Shown here: positions 54,301-64,000 of the stretch, piece by piece
Position numbering within the stretch: the first letter of the stretch is position 1
Layout of the letters: every line of letters begins with the position of its first letter
Source: Cocos nucifera
Taxonomy: Eukaryota > Streptophyta > Magnoliopsida > Arecales > Arecaceae
Direction: 5' to 3'
Length of the DNA stretch: 64,000 nucleotides
NCBI GenBank assembly: GCA_006176705.1
Contig: QRFJ01000387.1
Location: 124,001-188,000 of the forward strand
Program-made: the position numbers and the translations under genes
Notes under the pieces: model-generated
Database searches by the model: none
What the model was told of the DNA's origin: nothing
What the model saw: only the letters and a program-made list of their open reading frames with translations

Positions 54301-55240
54301 GTTTAGGAATCTCTCACCTTATCCGAATCTCCTACTGACCTGCAACCCCTGCAATGAATTATAAATATGCTAAGGACTTTCGGTATCCAATATCCAGTCA
54401 ATAATATCACAAATAGAGAAATTACAAGAAATTATCATATAAGTCCTTGTCCAGCAATATTTTGCTTCTTTCTTGACTTGTTTGGATCCAGGAAGCTAAT
54501 ATATTAAGGATAGTTTCTCTTTTAATGCCCCCACTTCTTGTAGAAGAAGCACTTTGCTTGACTCTTATCAGGCTTAAACTTCTTGATTTGGTCCTGCACA
54601 GATATCCTAGCTTGAACTTGCACCTTTTTAGACTTCTTCTTGTTCTTCTTTCCTTTCTTAAAGGATCGAGAATTAGAAAAAGACCCTTCCACTAAGTTTA
54701 TCGACTTCTTATGGAGCTGGTGATCCTTTTCCAAGTTCTAGAGTAACCCCAGTAACCTATGGTAGTTAACTTAAAGCTTTGTCATTCTATAATAAGTGAG
54801 GAAGGTGAGATAAGACTTGGGTAGCGAGTTCAAAATAGCATCTTTTTCTGGCTGTTCGTGCAAGAAAAAGCCGAGCTTGTTCAAACGCTCCATCATCTTG
54901 ATCGTATACAGTACATGATTAGTAACTGAAGCTCCATCCCTCCTTCTGATATTGAAGATGGCATAACTAGTCTTATACCTCTCAATGTTATCGGGTGTAC
55001 CAAAAAACTTGTTTAATACTTGAAGCATGTCTTCTGGCTAAGCTAACTCAAACCCATGACTGAACTCATCGCTCATGGCTGCTAGCATGATGCAACACAT
55101 CATGGTTCGATCATTGAGCCACTTCTGATAGGTATCTCTGACTGACCCACGTGCATTGGAAGCTAGCTCCTCAGATGCTGGATCTGTAAGAATATACAAG
55201 ATCCGTTCGTGCTCAAGGATAATCTTCAACTTACAGTACT
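51400..55240 (-). pseudogene. copia gag-pol, broken by many stops
   Basis: Read from right to left. Gag at about 55240-54735 (KIILEHERILYILTDPA, DTYQKWLNDRTMMCCIMLAA, LLQVLNKFFGTPDNIERYKT-like). A basic stretch and zinc knuckle near 54540 (CFFYKKWGH, with Cys changed to Tyr). Integrase zinc region near 53990 (LWHCRLGHINKN.., ESCLVEK). Integrase end near 53280 (KLGPKSDKCTFIGYP). Reverse transcriptase at 52583-52296 (DVKIIFLNEE, EEVYMIQPKEF, and YMND in place of the catalytic YVDD). RNase H end near 51560-51480 (IKHILHRYHMI). In-frame stops and frameshifts separate all parts. It is not functional. Confidence 0.8.
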
Positions 55241-55249
55241 AGCTATCGA

Positions 55250-57232
55250 AGTTGAGTCTCACTAATTTATCATTGTCCAATAATGATCAGAGCGATAAAA
55301 AAAATGGCCATAACTGCACAAAAAAAAATAAGACCTAATTAGTAAATAATTTATTAAACCTAAAGATTTAGACTTTAATCAAAAGGTTATTCTACTATTT
55401 CATTCGAATTGGTAGCCTCTACCTCTAATATGAAGAATTATCCTAATTCTTTAGTGGGTACTAGAATCCACATAAACTACACATAAGCTCCACTTTGATC
55501 GATCAATCCATGTATACCTAAGGATAGGTTCATAATCAATTATTTCTCTAAATAACTTTTAGTAATTAAATTTTATCTCAATTCCTAATCAGTAGGCTTT
55601 GGCCTCCACTAAAAAGGTTCAGTTAGGTCCAACTATTAACATGACCATACTTGGTTCATCTAACTAATAAATGATTAAGCCCAACTTTGGTTGGTCAATC
55701 TAACCATTATTTAGAGAGACGCGGTAAAAAAATTATATTATGAATGACAATTTCATTAGCCGATAAGTACCAGGCCTTTGGGCCTCCAATAATTATCCAA
55801 ATAATAAATCCATATCACTCACTTAATGGGAGACTATGATCCAGTTATCATCATAACTATTTTATTTTTAAAGACCTAATAAGTTTAGAAAATTTGGTTA
55901 ATTTATTTTAAAGAGAAGATAGTTAGATGAACCAGCTAATCATGATCCTCTTACTGACTTTACCAAGTCAGATTAAGAGAGATCATAGATAGGCTAGTTT
56001 AGGAGCACCTAAATCAGCTACACTGATTTACCTAGGTAACATGGGTCAGCTCGAATTGTCAAATGATCTAATCAAAATATAACTTCATCGAGAAGAATAG
56101 AAAAGTGAGATCGATGGGAGGGATATACCATTAACTTGTCAAAGACTGAATCAGTATGAGTAGCTCCCAATTAACGACTACCGGTCATACATTGCCAGAC
56201 TTACCTTAGATACAACTGGTTAATTAGTTTCGATTGGATCAACCTAATAGTTCGAACTAGATCGTTTAGCTAGGAATCAAGTCTATTTTGGTTCTTGTTA
56301 AAGACATGGATGTGATCAACTATAATTATTGTAATCCATCTATAGAGAATCCTTAATCTAATCTAAGATAACTTTTGATTAGATTTAGTCAATTCTCTAA
56401 TTAAGTCTATTTTTTAATCTAACTTTAGGTCTAACTCAATTAATGGATCTAATTTTCTCTAATCCATTAATCCAAATGTTATGATTTGTATCTTAGGATC
56501 TTCAATTCATAATCCTAGATCCTACATAAAATAATTCTTAATTCTTAATTAAGTTTTGGGCTAAGAATTGAGGTTCAGTATTTTAAAAATAATTTTTATA
56601 TTTATAAAATATTTTTATAACTTGGTTCTACCAATTAGTTGCATATTTGACTCATAATCAATATGTAAATAAACATAAACATGAATCTACTTTAGATCTA
56701 ATCTAAACATATTCATGATTATAAACATCTATTGAAATAATTTTAATTTTAAACAATCATAAATTATTTTAGATCAAATCTAACATATTTATAATTATAA
56801 AATCTAGATTAAAATATTTTTAATTTAAATCATAAAATTTTTTAAATTAAATCTAAAATTTTATGATCAGATTTTAGATCAGCACGTATTAGGACAACCT
56901 TTACACTGCAAGAAATAAACCTTATAGATGGACAACCTTATAAGATTAGTCCATATAATCTAAAATATATTATTTTAAATTTAAATAATTTTTAATTTAA
57001 AAAATTATAAATTAATCTAGATCACATCTAATAAATTTATGATTAACTTTAGATCTGCACGAACTAGAACAAACTTTTCTCTATAAGAGGTAAACCTTAC
57101 AACAAAATAACTTTATAAGATCAATCTATGCAATCTAAAATTTAATTTTAAATTTAAATATTAGATTATAATTTATATCTAATCTAAATAAATAATTTAA
57201 ATATGTATAAAAGTTATATCATAAAAGTTCTA
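55250..57232 (-). other. long 5' leader of the copia element
   Basis: About 2 kb between the primer-binding site and gag with no coding content. It is very AT-rich, with repeated words of the type GATCTAATCTAAA and ATAATTTTAAATTTAAA. A leader of this length is normal for some copia groups. Nothing else was seen. Confidence 0.55.
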
Positions 57233-57245
57233 GGCTCTGATACCA
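57233..57245 (-). other. primer-binding site of the copia element
   Basis: The minus strand reads TGGTATCAGAGCC, two bases after the CCTTCA end of the 5' LTR. This is the standard site complementary to the initiator methionine tRNA and fixes the minus orientation. Confidence 0.9.
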
Positions 57246-57247
57246 AT

Positions 57248-57490
57248 TGAAGGAAAGGTCTAGGATTTCTAGTATATATTTTAAAATATTTTCAAAACTA
57301 GATCAGTAGAAGTAATAAATTAATCATATTAATTTATTAAAATATATAAATAAATCCTAGATCTAGGATCTAATATCATGATCTATGCATGCTAATAAAT
57401 TTAAAATTAAATATTAAATAAAATAAACATGTTGTTCATATCAACATCAAATTGAAACTAGATCTGATCTAGTGGGAGAAAGAGATCGAA
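57248..57490 (-). repeat. 5' LTR end of the copia element (shared block)
   Basis: Its minus-strand end is CTTTCCTTCA next to the primer-binding site. It matches 50335-50581 over about 245 bp with scattered substitutions. The 5' LTR must continue to the right, but its start was not found before 58643. Confidence 0.75.
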
Positions 57491-58642
57491 TCTTCTTTAT
57501 CTTTCGCAAGTCGGGATCATCACTTGCTAATATGAGATTGAGGATGTCACTTCGAGCTACACATGTATCTAGCCTTCATGAAAAATTCATATAAGGCCCC
57601 AATCTTAAACTGAAGTCTAGGAGTCTGGTAATCGATCAACACAGTATGCTAGTACCACGTTGATCCTTCTTCGACGGTTAATCATAAATCTTCTTCTTCA
57701 ATAACTTGGACCTTCCAATAATTAGAGGAGACGGGGAGGATTTGGGAGAGAGAATACTCTTCTAAAATCTCATATAGAAAAGAGGAAGAAGAGAACTAAA
57801 AATCCTTAGAGAAGAACCCTTTCTTATCTTATCTTTTTCTCTCACCAGGATACAATAGTTTGTGTCTTTACAAAGCACCATGCCCAAAGCCTCTTTGTGA
57901 CCAAGCTTCCCATGCCCAAACACTCTCTCTTAGGTCTAATACTTTTAAAAATTTTATGTCCTAACTCTTTTTAAATAAAGAGTTATGACAGAGTCCTTAT
58001 CTAGGTCAAATACCTAGAAAGGTATGTCCAAATTGAGCAAGGATTGGGGTGCCCAACTCTTGGGTGCCTCCTCCAAATTTTATGGCATGGAAACCAGGGA
58101 AGTGGCATGCAATATTTCTTTTTTCTTTCATGAAAAAATCAGGAAAGAATTAGATGGGTTGGTGCCTCAAAGAGATTAAAAAAGGTGATGTGTCAAACTC
58201 TATCGAATAGAGTTCTGGTTAAAACAACTTATTTATTTTGACCTATTCCACAACTAATTCCCATTCCTAGTTATTTTGACCTATTCCACAACTAATTTCT
58301 TTCTAGAAATGAGAGAGGGTGCATGGGGGCAGAGACTTTCTTTGGAAATAAAATTTTTCATACAAATTCCAAGAAAATTGGGGGGTGGGGGGGGGGCGTG
58401 GGAAGCAAGATGGCGCAAGATGAAATAGTCCTAGTCATATTAGGACTTCAAGTTTTGACTTGGTCCAATTTATTATTTGAACCCAATTAAATCAAAACTT
58501 ATGCAACCCAATTAAGGTTTATCTTAGTTCAACTAAGAGTCCAATTAAATTTGGTTTAAATTTTAATCAAATTAAAAATTAGACGTACTCAAGTCCTAAT
58601 TGAACAAAGACTTATTCTCCCTTGCAACTGGCTTATCCCATA

Positions 58643-58813
58643 TGTTGTGTAGGATCCCTTGACATTGTTGAGGTGAAGGAAGAGTGGGGTGCACCTCTTT
58701 CCTCTATGCTTAGAGGCATGCCCCCTAAGGCACTTTGATGTGTGAAAGACTAGAGAGAGAGATGTGGAAGAAAATAGTTGTATTGATCTTTGTTTCTCTT
58801 TTTTCAAGGGTTT

Positions 58814-58898
<85 letters not shown>

Positions 58899-59206
58899 AT
58901 ACATGGACGAAAACCCAACTCATAAAAAATATTTTAGACTAATCCAATCTGAATGTACTCATCCAAACTCATGTACACCCATGGTCTGATCATGCACTTA
59001 ACTCCATGGACCCAAATCTGGTTCAAACTCTGATTAGCCCCCATGAGACCCACAAACTAGGATCTTATACCGTAGAGGGCTGAATTGCCATCCTAGGATC
59101 AAATCGGTCCTAGCCTTAGGATCCACACCTGTCCTAGTCTCCCAGAGCTAATATCCTGACTCCTCTTATGGCCTTTCAAGGCTTGGGAGCATCACTAGTC
59201 CTAACA
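58643..59206 (-). repeat. 3' LTR of the second pol-less copy
   Basis: 564 bp; longer than the other LTRs mainly because its TA run has grown to about 78 bases. It shares the CTAGTCTTTCACAC, GGGTGTACATGAGTTTGG-like and CCATGGA words with the first element. Confidence 0.85.
58817..58894. repeat. (TA)n microsatellite inside the LTR
   Basis: A TA run of about 78 bases, the longest pure microsatellite in the window. The same site in the other two LTRs has a TA run of only about 10-12 bases, so it has expanded after the copies separated. Predicted Tyr-Ile open frames over it are meaningless. Confidence 0.95.
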
Positions 59207-59351
59207 ATCTCTACCTTGGTGCCCCAAGCTTTGGCAAACCATGCGTGAACTATCTACACCATCATGCTGCCTCCAGAGTTGACACCATCCCCTCGAAGCT
59301 AGTTCGCCTCTCTTGCTGCAACACCAACCTATGCTCCATAGCCCCTAAGAC

Positions 59352-59590
59352 TCATGCTCCACCACACTCCTTGGCCTTAAATTGATGTCCTCTTACTCTG
59401 ACTCTATGGTTGCAATACCAATCTGTGCTCCACAGCACACCCAAATAGCTTACCGTGCAAACTCTAACACCTTCACCAATCCTCTTCAATTGCTGTGCAC
59501 CCTTGGAGACCTTTGGGATGACCGTCTCGATAGCTGAAGATGTGTGCTTGCTCCTTGACACCATTCTAGATTTTGTTAGATCCCTTCTGC
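59352..59590 (-). other. reading frame in the second pol-less copy, conserved with the first
   Basis: The frame holds VIPKVSKGAQQLKRIG at 59475-59522, identical in protein to the first copy at 25308-25355 although the DNA differs at eight sites. MVSRSKH before it and GHQFKAKECGG after it also have counterparts. The open frame reported upstream of 59590 is only read-through into the copia LTR. The product is unknown. Confidence 0.4.
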
Positions 59591-59929
59591 TTAATAGTTG
59601 CTGTTGGAAATATGCGCTCTTCCCATACAGATTGGCGTGACTGTTGGTGATTAGCCAAGCAATCAAGGAAGTACTTCTTAAAGATCTCTGCGGAAGCACG
59701 ATCAAATAAATCAATAAATAGAGAAGAAGAGAGGAAGAGATTTTTAGGAGAAAAGAGATGTTATTCAACATATTTCAGCACACTTACAACCTTGACATGT
59801 TTTTAGTATATATACTTTACAAAGGGTCAAGCCCAAGCTCATAGAAAAACTCTCCAAATCCAAACAACCCATGTACACAAAATAATAACCCATGAAAACT
59901 AAGCTGATCTAGTTTCAAACTGAGCTGGC

Positions 59930-60095
59930 TAACCTGCGATTGAGTTGGCTCAGTCCGACCGAGCTGATCCAGTTGTGTACCATGCTGTTGGATTGAGCCG
60001 ACCCAATTGTATACGATGCTAACAGTGGACTGAGCCAATCCAGTTGTGTACCATGCTGTTGGACTGAGCTGACCTAGTTGTGTACCATGCCAACA
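59930..60095. repeat. short tandem repeats in the copia 3' LTR
   Basis: Words of the type CCAGTTGTGTACCATGCTG, each followed by TTGGA..GAGC, occur about four times (near 59968, 60002, 60040 and 60075) with 30-45 bp spacing. GAGCTGATCC, GAGCCGACCC, GAGCCAATCC and GAGCTGACCT are their variable parts. Confidence 0.75.
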
Positions 60096-60288
60096 ACTCA
60101 AAAATGCTGCATTCTATCTGAATTTTTTTCTGAGACCTAGCCAACCCAGTCCTGGAGTGAGCCAACTCAGTTTTCAACTGAGTCGGCTCAGTTTCAGAGT
60201 GAGCCGGCCTAATTTCTGAACTTTACTATTGAGATTGATTTTTCTTTCGACTTGCTCCCATCTTTTCATGATCTATCTTCTCATGTTT

Positions 60289-61626
60289 TCAAGACTTGGA
60301 AGTACCACTTCTGAGCTCACATTCTTCATCTTGGTGCTTCCAAGTCCTAGTGAACTCATCTCTTCTCAACAGACCCATCCATACCACACATCTCTGAAAG
60401 CTATCTTTGGAGAGTACCTTCGTGAGTGCATTAGATTTATTCTCCTTGGTATGGACCTTCATCAACTCCACTTCACCTTCCTCCATTAGCTCTTTGATTC
60501 TATGGTATCTCACGTCTATATGCTTTATGCGTGCATGATAGATTGAGTTCTGTGCCAATAACAGAGCACTTTGACTATCACTGAATAGTGTAACCTTGCT
60601 CTGCTCCATCCCTAACTCATTAATCAGCCTCCTAAGCCAAAGGGCTATCTTTGTAGCCTTCGTTATCCCAATGTACTGGACCTCTATGGTAGACAAGGTT
60701 GTGATTGGCTGAAGGGTTGATCTCCAAGATACCAATCCATCATATACGCAGAAGAGGTATCCAGTAGTAGACCTCCTTATATCAAGATCACCAGCATAAT
60801 TTGCATCAATAAATCCTTCCAAAGGACCTGAATCTTCACATATCTTCATAGATTGTTCTTCAAATCCTCTTGGCTGTCCACCAAATATCAAACCATAATC
60901 CCTTATTCCATGCAGATATCTCAATATCCATTTCAATGCTTTCCTATGTTCCTTCATAGGGTTAGCTATGTATCTACTAACCGTGCTCACAGCAAGTGCT
61001 ATATCCGATCTACAGCACACCATAGTGTACATCACACTGCCTACAATATTTGCATAAGAGACTCATTTTATGTACTCTCTCTTCTCTTCTGACTCGAGGC
61101 ACTATAATTTGGAGAGAGACATATGGCTCGATAATGACGTCTCTGTAGGTTTGGCCTTCTCCATTCCAAACCTCTTCAGAACCTTCTAGACATACTTTTC
61201 TTATGATAAATGGAGCACTCCTTTGCACCTATCTCTATAAATCAATATTTCAAGGATTTTCTTAGCTGGACCCAAATCTTTCATCTCAAATTCAGATGAT
61301 AATGCCTTTTTCAAACTTTTCATAGCATCCATGCTTCTACTGGCTATAAGCATATCATCTACATACAATAATAGGTACAGAATATCCTTCTCATCTACAT
61401 TCTTGACGTAGATATAACAATCATGTTCACATCTGCTAAAATCCAGGCTCAAAATAAAGCTATCAAACCTTCGATACCACTGACGAGGAGATTGTTTCAA
61501 GCCATACAAAGACTTTTTGAGTAAACATACCTTTTCTTCCTGTCCCATCTCCATGAAACCATCTAGCTGCTTCATATAGATTCTTTCCTCCAAAGTCTCA
61601 TAAAGGAAGGCCATCTTCACGTCCAT
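60289..61626 (-). pseudogene. copia reverse transcriptase and RNase H, broken
   Basis: The reverse transcriptase begins near 61626 (DVKMAFLYETLEERIYMKQL) and includes CLLKKSLYGLKQSPRQWYRR and an intact catalytic YVDDMLIAS. A stop at about 61201 and a frame change precede a continuation with VLKRFGMEKAKPTETSLSSH. RNase H is open at 61035-60289: VCCRSDIALAVSTVSRY, GFIDANYAGDLDIRRSTTGY, then TIEVQYIG where the family has a catalytic Glu (E-to-Q change), LFSDSQSALLLAQN and IKHIDVRYHRIKE. The last motif reads SNALTKVL in place of the usual ADxLTK. The enzyme would copy the element RNA into DNA. It is inactive here. Confidence 0.88.
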
Positions 61627-61905
61627 CTATTCTAATTTCATGTTATGCTGTGCCACCAGTGACAGCAAAACTCGAATAGATGTATGACGCACAACAGAAG
61701 AGAAAATTTTTATGTAGTCAATTTTTTTCCTTTATGAGTATCCCTTTACTACTAGCCTTTCTTTGAATCTGACTCCACCTTGTTCTGAAGGTGCTTCTTT
61801 CTTTGTGAACATCCACTTTGAGTCAATAGGTCAAGCACCCTCTGGAAGATCCACCAACTGCCATGTCTGATTCTTCTCAAGTGATTTCATCTCTTCCATC
61901 ATGGC

Positions 61906-62523
61906 CTACATCCATGAATCATGATCCTCACTCTCCATCACCTCTATATAATTCTTTGGATCTCCATTAGCAGTGATGAGTGCATAGGAGATAACCTCAT
62001 CAATGCCATATCTGATCGATCTCCTAATAGTACGCTGGGGCTTGTGCAAAGCTACTTCCATTGGCACATCTCTGCTTGATGTCTGTGACTGCTCTTGCAC
62101 ATCGATTTGAACTGTCAACCCTCCATGCTGATTTTTAATCTGAGATAATACTTTTCTACCCAGCTCTACCTCAACAGGAACACTCCTGTAAGTGGATGTA
62201 ACCTACATGCCATCATTATCTGACTAGACACCATTGTTCATCTTTGTTTTTTCAATTTCATCTATCCCAGACCTCCTCAAGATGCTCTTCTTATCAAAGA
62301 TAACGTTCCTGCTAATCACTGACTTCTGTGCCTGAGAGTTTCACAGTAGGTACCCCTTAACTTCTTGTGGATACCCTGTGAATGTTATCTTTTGAGATTT
62401 CGGATCCAATTTGCTTCTCTCGGTTGCCTCCACATGTGCATAGATTGTGCAACCGAAGACTTTTAGGCGGCCAAGCTCTGCCTTCTTTTCACTCCAGATC
62501 TTCTCTGGAATGCCTTCATTCAA
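61906..62523 (-). pseudogene. copia region between integrase and reverse transcriptase, broken
   Basis: Two open pieces are visible. The one at 62523-62341 has EKIWSEKKAELGRLKVFGCT and KSQKITFTGYPQEVKGY, the usual end of the integrase module. The one at 62118-61906 has TIRRSIRYGID and VMESEDHDSWM, the usual lead-in to the reverse transcriptase. Stops lie between them. Confidence 0.8.
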
Positions 62524-62539
62524 CTTATAATGAGGGAAC

Positions 62540-63343
62540 CTATTTATAAGAAAATAAAAAAAAAGTTAGAGCATCACCCCAAAAGAACTTTGGAAGTGTT
62601 GTCTGCGGTCTCAAACTCCATATCTTCTCGATCAATGTCCAATTCATCCTCTCTATGACACCATTCTGCTGGGGAGTCATCCTTACCGTGTAATGATGTT
62701 TGATGCCATTTTTCTCATAGTACATCCTGAACTCCAGGCTAATATACTCTCCTCCATTATCCAACCTCAGACACTTTACCTGTCTCCCTGACTCCTTCTC
62801 CACTTCAGCTCTCCAGGCTCTGAACCGGGCAAACACTTCTGATTTTTCTCTGATCAGATAAACCCATACCTTTCTTGAGAAATCATCAATGAAAGTAAAA
62901 AAATATTTTATCCCACCTCTAGCTGATACAGGAGCTGGTCCCCATACATCCGAGTGCACTAAATCCAGCACTCCCTCACTGCGCTTAGTACTTCTAATAA
63001 ACTTCATCCTATGCTGTTTGCCAAAGATACATAGCTCATAAAGATCTGTGTCCTCCTTCTTCAAGGTTAGGATCATATCTCTTCTGCTTAGTTCTGTAAG
63101 CCCATGGTTACTCATATGACCCATCCGATAGTGCCACAGTCGATATAAAATTTGCTCCTCCTGTGCCACTGCTAGCACCTCTGCACTATCATTTACCATT
63201 AAGCCTTTCATTCTATAAAGATTGTTGCTCAGTCTTCTATCTCTCATCACCACCAAAGCTTTCTTAAAAATTTTTAGACATCCACTCCCAGCTTGGCTAC
63301 TAAAAGCATAACCCTGCTCCTCCAAGTAGCCCAAAGAAATCAA
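62540..63343 (-). pseudogene. copia integrase, open frame with damaged zinc region
   Basis: 267 codons are open. The zinc-binding region has LWHYRMGHM and YELCIFGKQHRMK, where the first of the two Cys expected in C-x2-C is Tyr. The catalytic core has the three acidic residues: Asp in HSDVWGPAPV, Asp in LRLDNGGEY and Glu in NGVIERMN. The frame runs into a stop at 62540 before the C-terminal part. In an intact element it would join the DNA copy into the chromosome. Confidence 0.9.
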
Positions 63344-64000
63344 ATTTTTTTCAACTTCGGTACATGCCTGATATTTGATAATGTATGAATGATCCCATTG
63401 TACATCCTCATCCTGATAGAGCTAATTTCAGCTACTTTGCACAAGTGATCATCTCTAAGACTGACACTTTCATCATCGACCTTTTGGTAGGTAACAAACC
63501 ACTTTCGATGAGAAGTATAGTGGTGCGAGCATGCTGAATCTAATATCCACATAGTATCGTACTCTGTGGATCCATCTGATACAACTAGTAGGTCTTCTCC
63601 ATTGCTCATAAAAGCTGTATCATCTTTCTTGCTGGTCTTTTCTTTTTCTGATCTCAAAAGGGGACAATCTCTCCTTAGGTGTCCAGACTGATGATATTTA
63701 TAATATTTCAATATCATCTTTCTCTGATCGCGAGACTTTGACCTATCCTTGGATTTTTCTCTTATCTTCTTCTTTGATCTTTTCTATCTTTCATTCACAG
63801 CCAAGATCTTAGACTTAGGATCTTCCTTGTAGATCTTCTCCCTTTGCTCATTTGATCTGAGCACACCAATAACCTCTTCATAGTTTAGGGTCTTTTTTTC
63901 ATAAACTAAAATTGTTATGAGACCATTATACGAATATGGGAGAAAACATAATAGCAGCAATGCCCGATCCTCCTCATCGATCTTTACATCCAAACTCATC
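63340..64000 (-). pseudogene. copia gag end, zinc knuckle and protease, broken
   Basis: The gag C-terminal part is open at 63999-63784 (LLCFLPYSYNGLITILVYEK, NYEEVIGVLRSNEQREK). After a stop near 63784, the next frame (63717-63340) starts with a zinc knuckle in which C-x2-C has become Tyr-x2-Tyr (YYKYHQSGHLRRDC). It goes on to the protease motif WILDSACSHHYTS, where the usual Asp-Ser-Gly is Asp-Ser-Ala. Both changes should abolish function. The rest of gag is beyond the window edge. Confidence 0.85.

Larger units (their letters stand above)
50335..58642 (-). mobile_element. decayed copia retrotransposon (minus orientation)
   Basis: Gag-pol is read on the minus strand, so the 5' LTR is on the right and the 3' LTR on the left. 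A block of about 245 bp beginning TGAAGGAAAGGTCTAG is shared by 50335-50581 and 57248-57490. A primer-binding site lies right next to the right copy. Beyond the shared block the two LTRs cannot be matched by eye. The right limit is therefore only bounded by the next element at 58643. It inserted into the gypsy gag at 50334/50335. Confidence 0.7.
58643..59601 (-). mobile_element. second copy of the pol-less LTR element, truncated by a copia insertion
   Basis: Read on the minus strand, 59206-58643 is an LTR like those at 22732-23202 and 25624-26126 (TGTTAGGACTAGTGATGCTC to CCTACACAACA). The bases before it (59220-59207) are the same purine-rich tract. The interior 59207-59601 matches 25230-25623. 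At 59602 the LTR of another copia element begins, so only the 3' part of this copy is in the window. Confidence 0.85.
59602..64000 (-). mobile_element. copia retrotransposon, 5' part beyond the right edge
   Basis: Gag-pol is on the minus strand and the 3' LTR on the left. The LTR end is CATATTTCCAACA on the minus strand, next to GCAAC of the pol-less element it entered. The start of the 3' LTR was not fixed; it lies between about 60090 and 60290. Protein order is gag, zinc knuckle, protease, integrase, reverse transcriptase, RNase H, as in copia. Many stops and lost key residues make it inactive. The 5' LTR and start of gag lie outside the window. Confidence 0.9.

Noticed and set aside
58589..58989. 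Tyr-Ile repeat open frames of 84 and 109 codons.
   Set aside because: They are translations of a (TA)n run in an LTR.

Overview
This is a stretch of nuclear chromosome from a flowering plant. The two real genes have intact plant protein sequences split by GT-AG introns, and almost everything else is retrotransposon, DNA-transposon and microsatellite sequence. The very long, transposon-filled introns and the style of the LTRs suggest a monocot with an expanded genome, most likely a palm; the palm assignment is inference from general look and was not tested by a search. | Genes. Only two host genes can be supported, both on the minus strand. (1) Positions 33573 down to 4972 and beyond the left edge: ten exons of a conserved, plastid-targeted protein of unknown function. 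All exon joins keep frame. One of its introns (5265-26812) is about 21.5 kb long. The last exon or exons lie outside the window. (2) Positions 46864-39745: a complete seven-exon gene for a TM9SF/endomembrane-protein-70 family membrane protein (596 residues), with signal peptide, nine-pass membrane region and a C-terminal KxE-type COPI signal. | Layout from left to right. 1-4971: intron of gene 1 with tandem and GTAC-rich repeats. 5265-26812: the giant intron, holding in order a MITE, a hAT-type end, a 770-bp foldback element, a dead hAT transposon with a BED-finger transposase, a dead RTE-clade LINE with a second insertion inside it, a dead L1-type LINE, a 2.3-kb solo LTR with target-site duplication GTTGG, and a complete 3.4-kb LTR element without pol, with target-site duplication ACAGA. 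26813-33573: the 5' exons of gene 1, with a probable gypsy solo LTR in one intron. 33574-39744: intergenic, with tandem repeats and AT-rich sequence. 39745-46864: the TM9SF gene. 46865-48820: its upstream region. 48821-64000: a retrotransposon pile. It contains a gypsy LTR plus gag fragment, cut by a decayed copia element (50335 to about 58640); next to that is a second, inverted copy of the pol-less LTR element (58643-59601), which is itself cut by another copia element (59602 to the right edge). | How it fits together. The repeats are layered: younger elements sit inside older ones, and most coding parts are broken by stops and frameshifts. Many losses in the two copia elements look like C-to-T / G-to-A transitions, as expected after cytosine methylation. 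No CRISPR array, operon, biosynthetic cluster or other organised novel system was seen. The most notable observations are the 21.5-kb nested intron, the foldback element, and a 16-residue block shared by the two pol-less LTR copies in which every nucleotide difference I counted is synonymous.
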